DNA of 64,000 nt from Marinobacter sp. DY40_1A1. Its GTDB lineage: Bacteria > Pseudomonadota > Gammaproteobacteria > Pseudomonadales > Oleiphilaceae. This document shows positions 46,917 to 55,814 of this stretch, one piece after another (the first letter of the stretch is position 1; each line of letters begins with the position of its first letter). The translations under genes and the position numbers were made by a program. Location: NCBI RefSeq assembly GCF_016597815.1, contig NZ_VCHA01000003.1:310001-374000 (forward strand). Direction: 5' to 3'. Below the pieces are notes generated by a model that saw nothing but the letters and a program-made list of their open reading frames with translations, had not been told where the DNA came from and made no database searches.

Positions 46917-49106
46917 ATGAACAAGCAGTCCGGCATACATTACCTCCGTGAGCACAGGGAAGCGGGAAGCAGCGAGCCGGTTCCTGTGGAGGTCACCCGC
47001 ATCCGCGACACAGTCGTCGCCGGGCTCGGAGATCTATTGCAGGGCGCGTTTGATGCCGTTGATGATTCGCTGTTCGAACTGGCAAACAATGCCCGCAGCA
47101 ACAACGAGCAGAACCGCTATTTTGAAGCCATGCGGGAAATCCGTATCAAGCGCAAAGGCGTGGAGCGCCACTTCCAGAATACCGTTGCACAATTTTTTGC
47201 AAATCCCCCCCATACGGTTCAACTGCACGAAGACACCTTGGGGCGGCAAGCAAACGCAGACAACCTGGCACTCGTTGGCAACGATGATCTTGAGGAGCAA
47301 GTAGCTCTTAATGCCATGATCACCAAAGCAAAAGCGCATTTCCAGGGGCCGCTCATTCAGCTTCAAACTCGCTTTAGCCATGTCTATGATGGTGCCTCTG
47401 AGGAGTCACCGGTCAACCCTATGGCGCCGGAGCATCTTTGCAGCGCGTTCACCGAAGCGATTCAGGCTCTGGAAATTCAAATCCGGGAACGATTGATTCT
47501 GCTCAAGCAGTTTGATCGCTATGTTGTTTCCAATCTGGGCATGCTTCTGGATGAAGCCAACAGGATTCTCGTTCAAGCAGGAGTTATTCCCAACTTCCGC
47601 TATCACGGGAAAACCGGGCCGCAGCACAGCAGCGCTACGGAGAGCCAGGAATCTTCCGAAAGCTCCGCCGCTCATGAAAGCCAGTCAAGTGGTGACCAGG
47701 GCAGCAACGCCGTCTTCGAACAGATACATCAGCTGCTGGCTCGCCAGAGGGCCAATGCCGGCATACCATCGCGTCAATACAGCTCAGACATACGCGTTAT
47801 CGGCGGCAACGAATTGGTCAGCCTGCTGGCTGCGCTGCCTTTAAATACCCAGCCAGACGCCCAACTTAACCTCAGCGAGGGCGATCCGCTTACTATCGAT
47901 CTCCTCAGCGTCGTACAACAGATTCTGGCCCAGGCCCAAACAAACGACGGCAAGAAGCCTGCGCTGAAGGAGATGGATGAGGATCTGATCAACCTCGTAT
48001 CCATGTTATTTGAGTTCATCCTTGACGATTACAACTTGTCAGCACCGGTTCAGGTTTTGATCAGTCGGCTGCAGATACCCATCCTTAAAGTTGTTATCAA
48101 AGACAAAAGCTTTTTCAGCAAGACTGCCCATCCCGCGCGCAAACTGCTTAATGCTCTTGCCCGCGCAGGTATTGGTTGGAGCAACAGCGACGAAAAAGCG
48201 CGAGATAAGCTGTATGAAAAAATTCACAGCATTGTGCAGCGAATCCTTAGTGAATTTGATGGTGATATAACTCTTTTCGAAACCCTGAATGAAGAGTTTG
48301 AAGAGTTTCTTGCCAGAGAAAACCGGAAATCGTCTCTTGTAGAGCAGCGCACTCGTGAATCTGAGCGTGGCCGCATCAAATCCCAGAAGGCCCAGGAAAT
48401 GGTCGACCGGGTAATAAAAGAACGAATAGCGCGCTACCGCCTCCCCGAACCTGTCCATAATATCCTTATTAATGGCTGGAGCCGGTTTATGTTCCTTGCA
48501 TACCTGCGGGACGATGTGGAGCATCGCTGGCAAGAAAGCGTCAAAGTCGTTGACGATCTGATCTGGTGTCTTCACCCGCATCAGGAAGACACTGAAAGGG
48601 ACCAGTGGGTACGCGTTGTACCTGGCCTTCTCAAGTCGCTCAGAGCGGGCCTGGAAGAGGTTTCATATAACGCCACCAAGCTTGATGACACCATGAGCTT
48701 ACTCAAACATGAGCTGGCAGAAGCGTTCCGCGCAAGTTCCAGTATGGAAGTCGCGGAAGAGCCACCCGCTCAGGAAGAGCCAAAGGATGAAGCCAAGAGC
48801 CAGGCTGAGCCCGAAGATGCAGTGATCGCCGAGTTCATGGCTCAGGTTGATAGCCTGGAAATTGGCCACTGGGTTGAGTTCAGGCTGGTTAATGGTGCAA
48901 GCTTCCGCTGCAAGCTGTCCGCAATCATTGAGGAAGCGGACTGTTTTGTCTTTGTAAATCGCATGGGGCTTAAAGTCATCGAAAAGACCCGCACCGACCT
49001 TGCCCATGAAATGCGACGAGGAAGAATGACACGGCTTGAGCAAGGGGCCCTCATCGACCGGGCACTGGATGCCGTTGTTGGTTCCCTACGTAGTAAAACT
49101 GCTTGA
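46917..49106 (+). CDS. DUF1631 domain protein
   Basis: 729 residues from the ATG at 46917 (CAGGAG seven bases upstream), soluble. The family (DUF1631) has no firm function known to me; some members were once labelled thymidine phosphorylase, for which no motif is visible here. The middle part is low-complexity with Ser/Glu (QESSESSAAHESQSSGD) near residue 245, and the C-terminal region holds a compact beta-rich domain (VEFRLVNGASFRCKLSAIIEEADCFVFVNRMGLKV) resembling a PilZ-like barrel. A long charged, coiled-coil-prone body lies between. No operon partner except perhaps the TonB-like gene 82 bases on. Confidence 0.85.
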   Translation: MNKQSGIHYLREHREAGSSEPVPVEVTRIRDTVVAGLGDLLQGAFDAVDDSLFELANNARSNNEQNRYFEAMREIRIKRKGVERHFQNTVAQFFANPPHTVQLHEDTLGRQANADNLALVGNDDLEEQVALNAMITKAKAHFQGPLIQLQTRFSHVYDGASEESPVNPMAPEHLCSAFTEAIQALEIQIRERLILLKQFDRYVVSNLGMLLDEANRILVQAGVIPNFRYHGKTGPQHSSATESQESSESSAAHESQSSGDQGSNAVFEQIHQLLARQRANAGIPSRQYSSDIRVIGGNELVSLLAALPLNTQPDAQLNLSEGDPLTIDLLSVVQQILAQAQTNDGKKPALKEMDEDLINLVSMLFEFILDDYNLSAPVQVLISRLQIPILKVVIKDKSFFSKTAHPARKLLNALARAGIGWSNSDEKARDKLYEKIHSIVQRILSEFDGDITLFETLNEEFEEFLARENRKSSLVEQRTRESERGRIKSQKAQEMVDRVIKERIARYRLPEPVHNILINGWSRFMFLAYLRDDVEHRWQESVKVVDDLIWCLHPHQEDTERDQWVRVVPGLLKSLRAGLEEVSYNATKLDDTMSLLKHELAEAFRASSSMEVAEEPPAQEEPKDEAKSQAEPEDAVIAEFMAQVDSLEIGHWVEFRLVNGASFRCKLSAIIEEADCFVFVNRMGLKVIEKTRTDLAHEMRRGRMTRLEQGALIDRALDAVVGSLRSKTA

Positions 49107-49188
49107 CCTGGCCTGAGCCTGCAATCACCTTGCGGGCCCAGCGTCTGGCGCAGTGAACACTTGGCAGTAAAGGAGATACCTGAGTTAA

Positions 49189-49971
49189 ATGCTGGAGCAC
49201 GGCAGCAACAACAGCCTTCCGGCGAAGCATCGGATCGCCCTAGCCTTATCAACCGCCTTCCTGATTCATACGCTGCTATTATCCGGGTTTCCTGCCATTC
49301 TTCCGGATTTACCCATCCGGCACAGGCACCAACTAAACCTGGAGTTGGTAGCAGTAGATAGCAGCCAGGGAATACCCGCTTCTGCAAATCCGCAACGGCC
49401 AAACGATACGCCCGAACCCCGCAACCCGCCCTTTGAGGTACCGCCCCAAAACACCCCCGGGCTGACAACGCCAGAAGTTACAACAACCAACTCTCAACAA
49501 AAAATTTCTGTCGGCAGCAAGGTACAAGCTACAACGCCAAACAATAAAGCCGACGCCACGCAAACAACGGCAACCCCATCTACCTCGGGAGCACAATCCA
49601 ATTCCGGGGTCCGCACTCAGGTTGCGGACAAGCAAACGACAGAAGATGTCACAAAAATAACTCTGTCGCCCAGCGAACAGGATCCTTACTTGATAAAGCT
49701 GGCAACGCACTTGGCAACGAAGCTTGAAACACTGAGGATACCCGCTATCAGGCAGCTGACTGATACAAGCACCATGGAACTGGAGCTTCAGCTACTGAGC
49801 AATGGGGCATTAACACGGGCCAGGGTGGTCAAATCGACAGGTATTCAACAAATAGATCTTGCAGCCTACCAGGCCGCGCTGTCAGCGAGTCCTTACCCGG
49901 AGCCGCCACCTGATCAGAAAAGCAAAAGCCGCTTCGAAGTAAAACTGGTGTTTTCTCCGTCGCGGCTTTAA
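49189..49971 (+). CDS. TonB-family C-terminal domain protein
   Basis: 260 residues: one N-terminal transmembrane helix (RIALALSTAFLIHTLLLSGFP), a long Pro/Thr/Asn/Gln-rich periplasmic spacer (residues about 60-160), and a C-terminal TonB-like domain with MELELQLLSNGALTRARVVKSTGIQQIDLAAYQAALSASPYP. Likely couples the proton-motive force to an outer-membrane receptor, or supports the Tol/Ton-type system; ExbB/ExbD are not in the window. AAGGAG is 13 bases before the ATG, longer than usual, so the start may be elsewhere. Confidence 0.8.
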   Translation: MLEHGSNNSLPAKHRIALALSTAFLIHTLLLSGFPAILPDLPIRHRHQLNLELVAVDSSQGIPASANPQRPNDTPEPRNPPFEVPPQNTPGLTTPEVTTTNSQQKISVGSKVQATTPNNKADATQTTATPSTSGAQSNSGVRTQVADKQTTEDVTKITLSPSEQDPYLIKLATHLATKLETLRIPAIRQLTDTSTMELELQLLSNGALTRARVVKSTGIQQIDLAAYQAALSASPYPEPPPDQKSKSRFEVKLVFSPSRL

Positions 49972-50002
49972 TTGGCGGACCTGCACTCCAGGCAGGTAAA
50001 GA

Positions 50003-50335
50003 TCAGGCCTCGGCCTGTTTGGCAGCCTCTTTTACCAAAGCGGCCAGTTCGCCGTTTTCTGACATTTCCATAATGATGTCACAGCCGCCAACCAGCTCGC
50101 CGTTTACATACAGCTGGGGGTATGTAGGCCAGCTGGAGTAGACTTTCAGGCCTTCGCGCAGCTCCTGATTGTCAAGAATATTCACAAATGCAAAACGCTC
50201 GCCACACGCCATCAGGGCCTGCGATGTTTTAGCAGAAAAGCCACACTGCGGAGCCTGGGGAGACCCTTTCATGTAAAGAATGATCGGATTCTCTGCGAGC
50301 TGATTTTTAATGGTTTCGTTAATATCCATGAACAT
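50003..50335 (-). CDS. grxD: Monothiol glutaredoxin (Grx4)
   Basis: 110 residues; CGFS-type active site in KGSPQAPQCGFSAKTSQAL, WPTYPQLYVNGELVGGCDIIMEM binding glutathione. Holds a [2Fe-2S] cluster and helps in iron-sulfur assembly and iron sensing. Convergent with the TonB-like gene and divergent from argF. Confidence 0.96.
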   Translation of the reverse strand: MFMDINETIKNQLAENPIILYMKGSPQAPQCGFSAKTSQALMACGERFAFVNILDNQELREGLKVYSSWPTYPQLYVNGELVGGCDIIMEMSENGELAALVKEAAKQAEA

Positions 50336-50573
50336 TCACCTCTGGTTGAAAACAGAACAGTCTGCCGCGCCGGTTTGCGCTATTGCTCCTGCCTTGACTG
50401 GCGCCTATTGTACACGTCGGGCAGGCTACTCAACAAACCGTGTGATTTGATACAGAGCAAGCCTGACACCCGCAGCGTTGTCATCAAACGCGTGAAGGGC
50501 TAGACTTGTTCCCCCCGTTTTTTTCACCAGTATTTATACTCATCCAGGGCTTCATCTAGGTAAGGGCCACCCC

Positions 50574-51488
50574 ATGGCAGTAAGGCATTTTCTGACACTG
50601 AATGACATGTCCACAACCGAACTGGAAAACCTGGTGGATCATGGCACCAGACTCCGGAACGAATGGCGCCAGGGCAAGGTCAGGGACTCACTCAAAAACC
50701 GTGTTTTGGCGATGATTTTTGAAAAATCTTCAACCCGCACACGGGTTTCGTTTGAGGCAGGCATGACCCAACTGGGTGGATCAGCGATGTTTCTATCGCC
50801 GCGAGATACTCAACTCGGTCGCGGCGAGCCCATAGAAGACTCTGCGATTGTTATCTCCAGCATGGTTGACGCGGTGATGATCCGCACATTCGCCCATGAA
50901 ACGGTTGAAAAGTTTGCCCGGGCATCGCGGGCGCCGGTCATCAACGCACTTACTGATGACTTCCACCCCTGCCAACTGCTGGCTGACATGCAAACCTATC
51001 GCGAGCATCGCGGTAGCATCCGGGGCGCTACTGTGGCCTGGATCGGGGATGGCAACAACATGTGCCACTCTTACATCAATGCCGCCACGCAGTTCGACTT
51101 TCACCTGAACGTGGCTACCCCCGAGGGTTACGAGCCGGATCCGGAACTGGTGAAGGCCCACAGTTCTCGCATCACGCTGATGCGTGAGCCAGAGGAGGCT
51201 GCACGTAACGCGAACCTTCTGGTCACCGATGTGTGGGCATCCATGGGCCAGGAAGACGAGCAGAAAGCCCGTGAGAAGGCTTTCAGAAAATACCAGATCA
51301 ACAAGGCACTAATGGATATAGCCGCGAAAGACGCGCTCCTGATGCACTGTCTGCCGGCTCATCGCGGCGAGGAAATTGCAGCCGATATGATTGAGCACCC
51401 GGGCTCCGTTATCTGGGACGAAGCCGAAAACCGGCTCCACGCTCAGAAAGCCCTGCTGGAATTCCTGATCCTGAACCGTCTGGACTAA
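50574..51488 (+). CDS. argF: Ornithine carbamoyltransferase
   Basis: Forms citrulline from ornithine and carbamoyl phosphate in arginine synthesis. 304 residues with [29 protein letters not shown] and [12 protein letters not shown]. Trimer-type anabolic enzyme of normal length. It is followed five bases later by an ABC ATPase gene, the same order as in Pseudomonas. Confidence 0.96.
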   Translation: MAVRHFLTLNDMSTTELENLVDHGTRLRNEWRQGKVRDSLKNRVLAMIFEKSSTRTRVSFEAGMTQLGGSAMFLSPRDTQLGRGEPIEDSAIVISSMVDAVMIRTFAHETVEKFARASRAPVINALTDDFHPCQLLADMQTYREHRGSIRGATVAWIGDGNNMCHSYINAATQFDFHLNVATPEGYEPDPELVKAHSSRITLMREPEEAARNANLLVTDVWASMGQEDEQKAREKAFRKYQINKALMDIAAKDALLMHCLPAHRGEEIAADMIEHPGSVIWDEAENRLHAQKALLEFLILNRLD

Positions 51489-51493
51489 GATTT

Positions 51494-52567
51494 ATGAGCG
51501 CGCCGAAAACGACTGCTGACACCTGGTTGCTTGAAGTAGACAATCTGACCTGTGGTTATGGGGGAGATGCTGTTGTAAAAGATGTCAGCTTCGCGCTAAG
51601 CCATGGCGATATCGGCTGCCTGCTCGGGCCTAGCGGTTGCGGGAAAAGCACAATTTTACGAGCGCTGGCCGGTTTTCTTCCTCTAACCAGCGGCGAGATA
51701 CGGTTACAATCCCAACCTATCAGCCTTCCTGGTCGCACGCTCGCGCCTGAGAAACGCCGTATTGGCATGGTTTTTCAGGATTACGCCCTGTTTCCCCACT
51801 TGAGCATTGCCGACAACGTAGGTTTCGGTTTGCGCGGGCTGGATAAAGCCGAGAAGCGGAACAGAGTAATGGAGCTACTGCACGTGGTTCACCTGCAGGA
51901 CCTGGCAGACAACTATCCTCACGAGCTGTCAGGCGGCCAGCAACAGCGGGTGGCTCTGGCTCGGGCCCTCGCGCCTGAGCCAACACTGATTCTGCTCGAT
52001 GAGCCTTTCTCCAACCTGGACACAGATCTACGCCGCAGGCTAAGCCTCGACGTTCGTGAGATTCTGAAAACCCTTGGGATCAGCGCCATTCTGGTAACTC
52101 ACGACCAGCAAGAAGCCTTCGCCATGTGCGATCAGGTCGCTGTGCTGCAAAGCGGAAAAATCCAGCAGTGGGATGTCCCGTACAACCTCTACCACGAGCC
52201 AGTGAATCGCTTTGTAGCGAGTTTTGTGGGACAAGGCGGGTTCATACCGGGAAAAGCCGTGGGACCAGACATAATAGAGTCCGAGCTTGGCATCATTCAC
52301 GGAAACCGGGCCTACAAATGGCCTTCCGGCACTTTGGTGGATGTGCTTATACGACCCGATGACATAGTCTACGATGCAGAATCCAATCTGCGCCCGAAAG
52401 TTGTAGAAAAAACTTTCGCAGGCACCTCCACGCTTTATCGCTTCCGCTGCTCCGAAGATACTGAATTTGAGGCGCTGTTCCGCAGCCATCTGGATTTCCA
52501 CCTGGGCGAAACTGTACCTGTGCGGGTAGAAGCCGACCACCTGATAGCATTTGAGCGTGGAATCTGA
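51494..52567 (+). CDS. ABC transporter ATP-binding protein (iron/polyamine-type)
   Basis: 357 residues. Walker [15 protein letters not shown], signature [19 protein letters not shown], Walker [13 protein letters not shown], and a C-terminal TOBE-like domain. It resembles the ATPases of Fe(III)/spermidine-putrescine importers (FbpC/PotA). No permease or binding protein is nearby, so its substrate cannot be told from the window. Five bases after argF, probably the same message. Confidence 0.85.
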   Translation: MSAPKTTADTWLLEVDNLTCGYGGDAVVKDVSFALSHGDIGCLLGPSGCGKSTILRALAGFLPLTSGEIRLQSQPISLPGRTLAPEKRRIGMVFQDYALFPHLSIADNVGFGLRGLDKAEKRNRVMELLHVVHLQDLADNYPHELSGGQQQRVALARALAPEPTLILLDEPFSNLDTDLRRRLSLDVREILKTLGISAILVTHDQQEAFAMCDQVAVLQSGKIQQWDVPYNLYHEPVNRFVASFVGQGGFIPGKAVGPDIIESELGIIHGNRAYKWPSGTLVDVLIRPDDIVYDAESNLRPKVVEKTFAGTSTLYRFRCSEDTEFEALFRSHLDFHLGETVPVRVEADHLIAFERGI

Positions 52568-52601
52568 CCTACTGGGCCGCAGAGGAAAGCACTGAACTCG
52601 T

Positions 52602-52640
52602 CAAAAAAAATGCAAAAAAAAGGGCCGGAAAACCGACCCT
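52602..52640 (-). terminator. Terminator after the RstB-like kinase
   Basis: On the minus strand a hairpin (AGGGTCGG with CCGGCCCT around TTTT, 52640-52621) precedes two T-runs (52620-52613 and 52610-52602). Located about 160 bases past the kinase stop. On the plus strand there is no T-run, so it does not serve the ABC gene. Confidence 0.6.
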
Positions 52641-52800
52641 CAAATGACGAATGAAACAAGGAAAGTTCGTAAGAACCACAACCTCAAAAGTCATCCCTTA
52701 CGCTTTAAATTATTGCTGCAGCCGGCTGAGCATTCAGTAGTACTTGTGTAGTCGCTTTGTAACATCTGGTGAGAGCCCCGGGGCGGGCTCTCGAACCTCT

Positions 52801-54369
52801 TCACTCGCTCTGCTCCAATGGCTTTCTTCGGGGCCAAACCAGGCTGAAGCGCGCGCCGCCCAGACTGTCACTCCGGCTCACGAAAGCCTGCCCGTTGTGC
52901 CAGTAGAGAATACGTCGCACGATAGAGAGGCCAAGCCCGTACCCACCAGAGGTGCGAGTGCGGCTGTCATCAAGCCGTGAGAAGGCTGTGAAGACCTTTT
53001 CCCACTCATCTTCTGGAATGCCCGGGCCGTCGTCTTCTACATCAACCCGACAATGCTCCTCATCAATATGGCAGCGAACGAGCACCTTCCCCGCCGCGTA
53101 GCGCCCTGCGTTACCCACGAGATTCTGGACAGCCCGATGGATATAACGCGGCTCAACATCGGCCATCGCCAGGAGCTCTGTTCCTTCATCAATCTCGCCT
53201 TCGATACTGAGAGCCGGGCGTAAAATTCTCTGTTCGGCGACAACCTGCCTGACAATATCGGTTACCGAGGCCTCTTCAAGGGTAAAAACAGGCCCACCCT
53301 GTTCCAGGCGCGCGTAGGTGAGAATCTCATCAATTAACTCATCCAACTCCTGAATATCACCATCAATACCATCCAACTGCCTTTGCCGGGCCTCCTCGCT
53401 TTGGCAGTCTTCGATCATCTGCACACCAAAACGGATACGGGCAACGGGAGTTCTCAATTCGTGGGAGACTGCGTGGATCATTTCACGCTGAACATTCACA
53501 AGGCGCTGAATGTGTTCTGCCATACCGTTGAACGCTGCAGCTAAACGGGAGACAACGGTGCCTTCCCCAGTCTCTACACGGGCACCCATTTCACCCCGTG
53601 CAATGCGCACAGCCACAGATTCCACTTTACGCAGATTGCTATCCAGATTCCGGAGTACAAACAATAGCGCCAGAGCTAAGACGCTTCCGGAAATCACCAC
53701 CATCAACAAAATGACAGGCCATGCCCACGGATTGAAAGGCTTGGCAAAACTAACCTGAATCAGCTCACCATCAGACAGCTGAACAAGCACTCGCCCCAGC
53801 CCATTGCTGTCATAAAATGCCGAGCCCTGGCTGGCTACCCGTTCAAGAACCTCTTCATCTGGTAGTGCAGCAGACCCCTGAATCCTCAGAACCCCAAGAT
53901 TCAAGCCGTCTGCCAGCTGCCTGACGGCTGCCTCGCGCTCCTCCGGGCCAACCGCATCAAGATGAACCCGCAGAATTTGAGCAGACGCGACAGCAATATC
54001 ACGATAGGGCTGGGAGGCTCTGAATTGCAGCGGTTCACCATGAAGCCCGTTCACCAGAAAGCGATAACCCAAACTGCTTTCGATCGCCACCACCTGTCCA
54101 TAACCCAGGCGCTCGCGAACGATGGGATAGCCCGACAGCTCTTCAGCGCTGGCCACCCGAAAGTCGTACCGGGAAGCCAGCCAGTGGTACTGCTGCTCGG
54201 GAGCAGGCGAGGACGCCAGCCAGCGCATTAACGGATCAGAAAAGCGTTCATGCCAGAATTGTGAGCGCACAGAATTCATGCCGACAAACAAAACAATACA
54301 GAGCAGTATCACCAGCGCTGTGAGGCCGGCAAGGCGGGAATATAGTTTCAGGAAAAACTTCAGGGGCAT
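52801..54369 (-). CDS. rstB: Sensor histidine kinase, RstB-like
   Basis: 522 residues: transmembrane helix near 15-35, periplasmic domain, second helix near 217-242 (WPVILLMVVISGSVLALALLFVL), HAMP, HisKA with MIHAVSHELRTPVARIRFG, HATPase with NLVGNAGRYA and GLGLSIV. Forms a pair with the RstA-like regulator upstream (about 65 bases). RstB responds in E. coli to acid and low Mg2+ via PhoPQ; here the name rests on similarity and on the GTTACA sites upstream of rstA. Confidence 0.85.
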   Translation of the reverse strand: MPLKFFLKLYSRLAGLTALVILLCIVLFVGMNSVRSQFWHERFSDPLMRWLASSPAPEQQYHWLASRYDFRVASAEELSGYPIVRERLGYGQVVAIESSLGYRFLVNGLHGEPLQFRASQPYRDIAVASAQILRVHLDAVGPEEREAAVRQLADGLNLGVLRIQGSAALPDEEVLERVASQGSAFYDSNGLGRVLVQLSDGELIQVSFAKPFNPWAWPVILLMVVISGSVLALALLFVLRNLDSNLRKVESVAVRIARGEMGARVETGEGTVVSRLAAAFNGMAEHIQRLVNVQREMIHAVSHELRTPVARIRFGVQMIEDCQSEEARQRQLDGIDGDIQELDELIDEILTYARLEQGGPVFTLEEASVTDIVRQVVAEQRILRPALSIEGEIDEGTELLAMADVEPRYIHRAVQNLVGNAGRYAAGKVLVRCHIDEEHCRVDVEDDGPGIPEDEWEKVFTAFSRLDDSRTRTSGGYGLGLSIVRRILYWHNGQAFVSRSDSLGGARFSLVWPRRKPLEQSE

Positions 54370-54433
54370 GTCAACAAACCCTGGCAGGGAAACGCCGGCC
54401 GGAATACCCGTGCCGACGCCAAAGACTGAATCG

Positions 54434-55162
54434 TCAGACTTCCTTCACAAACAGGTAGCCTTTGCTTCGAACGGTCTTGATTCTGCGGGGGTGAACAGGG
54501 TCATCGCCGATTTTCGGGCGAATCCGGGAGACCCGAACGTCAATTGACCTGTCCTGACCGTCGTATTCTATGCCCCGCAAGGCAGTGAAGATTTCTTCCC
54601 GGCTCAACACGCGGCCGGCGTTGCTCGCCAGTAGCCACAACAGATCGAACTCAGCGCTGGTCAGGTCAATACTTTCGTCGCTAAGCCAGGCTTCACGCAT
54701 GGAGCGATCTACAACCAGGTTGTTGAACTGCAGGCGCGTTGGCTCTTCAGCGCTTGCCTCATCTGCGGTGTTTTGCGCACTTTCCGTAACACGGCGCAGC
54801 AAGGCTCGGATTCTTGCAAGAAGCACACGAGGTTTGACGGGTTTGCTGATGTAGTCATCTGCACCCATCTCAAGCCCCAGCACCTGATCAAGGTCGTCAG
54901 TCCGTGCGGTAAGCATGATGATAGGGCCGGAATAAAATGGCCGTACACGGCGACAGATGGACAGCCCATCTTCCCCGGGCAACATCAGATCCAACACAAC
55001 AAGATCCGGCTGCTCATTTCTGATTCGCTCTACGGCAGGGCTACCATGAGTTTCGAGGGACACGGACAAACCGTTACTCTCAAGGTATTCACGGGTTAAC
55101 TCAGCCAGTCGCTCATCATCTTCGACAATAAGAATTCGCCAACTTTCGTTCGTCTGTTCCAC
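54434..55162 (-). CDS. rstA: OmpR-family response regulator, RstA-like
   Basis: 242 residues: receiver domain with IVEDDERLAELTREYLESNG, D in VVLDLMLPGEDG, and a winged-helix C-terminal DNA-binding domain ending SRIRPKIGDDPVHPRRIKTVRSKGYLFV. First gene of the pair with the RstB-like kinase. A TATAAT -10 (55248-55243) and GTTACA direct repeats upstream suggest self-regulation. Confidence 0.86.
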   Translation of the reverse strand: MEQTNESWRILIVEDDERLAELTREYLESNGLSVSLETHGSPAVERIRNEQPDLVVLDLMLPGEDGLSICRRVRPFYSGPIIMLTARTDDLDQVLGLEMGADDYISKPVKPRVLLARIRALLRRVTESAQNTADEASAEEPTRLQFNNLVVDRSMREAWLSDESIDLTSAEFDLLWLLASNAGRVLSREEIFTALRGIEYDGQDRSIDVRVSRIRPKIGDDPVHPRRIKTVRSKGYLFVKEV

Positions 55163-55232
55163 AGGCGTCCATCTCTTATTTTATTTTCCGGGTCCATTAT
55201 TTCGTCTGCATCTGACGATACAGACAACCTGA

Positions 55233-55303
55233 TGTAACAGCAATTATACATGCTATTCAGAAATATACATGGAACGATCATGCGGTTACACCTGGTTACA
55301 CCC
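55233..55303 (-). promoter_or_regulatory. rstA-like promoter region with GTTACA repeats
   Basis: A TATAAT -10 on the minus strand (55248-55243), with a poor -35. Upstream, GGTTACACCT (55284-55293) and GGTTACACCC (55294-55303) form a direct repeat at 10-base spacing on the plus strand, and GTTACA occurs again on the minus strand at 55238-55233. GTTACA is the core of the RstA box TACATNTNGTTACA known from E. coli. This fits tandem binding by an OmpR-family regulator. Confidence 0.5.
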
Positions 55304-55340
55304 ATTGAGCTCTACCAAATTCGGCATGCAACCACTTAAT

Positions 55341-55814
55341 TCACTCAAACAGCGGCCGGCCCTGAGCGATTTCATCATCAGTCGCTTCGCGGCGCCCAAT
55401 GATTTCCAGATCAAAATACAGGGTGAAACCCGCAAGCGGATGATTTGCATCAATCCGCACAAGATTACCGTCAAACCCCATAACCTGAACAATCTGGGCA
55501 TTTTCACCGGTATTGGTTTGAAACTTCATGCCAACCTGCAGCTTTTCTACCCCCTCAAACATTGACCGGGGCACCTTCCGAACCAGGTCATCACGGTGTT
55601 CGCCGTATGCCATTGAAGGGGGAACCGTAACCTCCAGACAGTCGCCGACATTGCGCTCTTTTACCGCTTTCTGGATACCCTCAATGACATCCGGGCTGCC
55701 ATATAGAAAGTGTAAGGGCTCACCACCCTCCGAGGTGTCAACCAGCTCGCCAATCTTGTTCTTGAGCACATAGTGAACCGTAAAAACATCAGGTTTTTCT
55801 TGAGGAGATTCCAT
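55341..55814 (-). CDS. FKBP-type peptidyl-prolyl isomerase, SlyD/SlpA-like
   Basis: 157 residues: FKBP fold with an IF (insert-in-flap) domain, VTVHYVLKN-like start (VFTVHYVLKNKIGELVDTSE), PSMAYGEHRDDLVRKVPRSMF, and NHPLAGFTLYFDLEI. The His/Cys-rich metal-binding tail of E. coli SlyD is missing. It assists proline isomerisation and folding in the cytosol. Its ATG overlaps the stop codon of the preceding acyl-CoA gene by one base, implying coupled translation. Confidence 0.9.
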   Translation of the reverse strand: MESPQEKPDVFTVHYVLKNKIGELVDTSEGGEPLHFLYGSPDVIEGIQKAVKERNVGDCLEVTVPPSMAYGEHRDDLVRKVPRSMFEGVEKLQVGMKFQTNTGENAQIVQVMGFDGNLVRIDANHPLAGFTLYFDLEIIGRREATDDEIAQGRPLFE

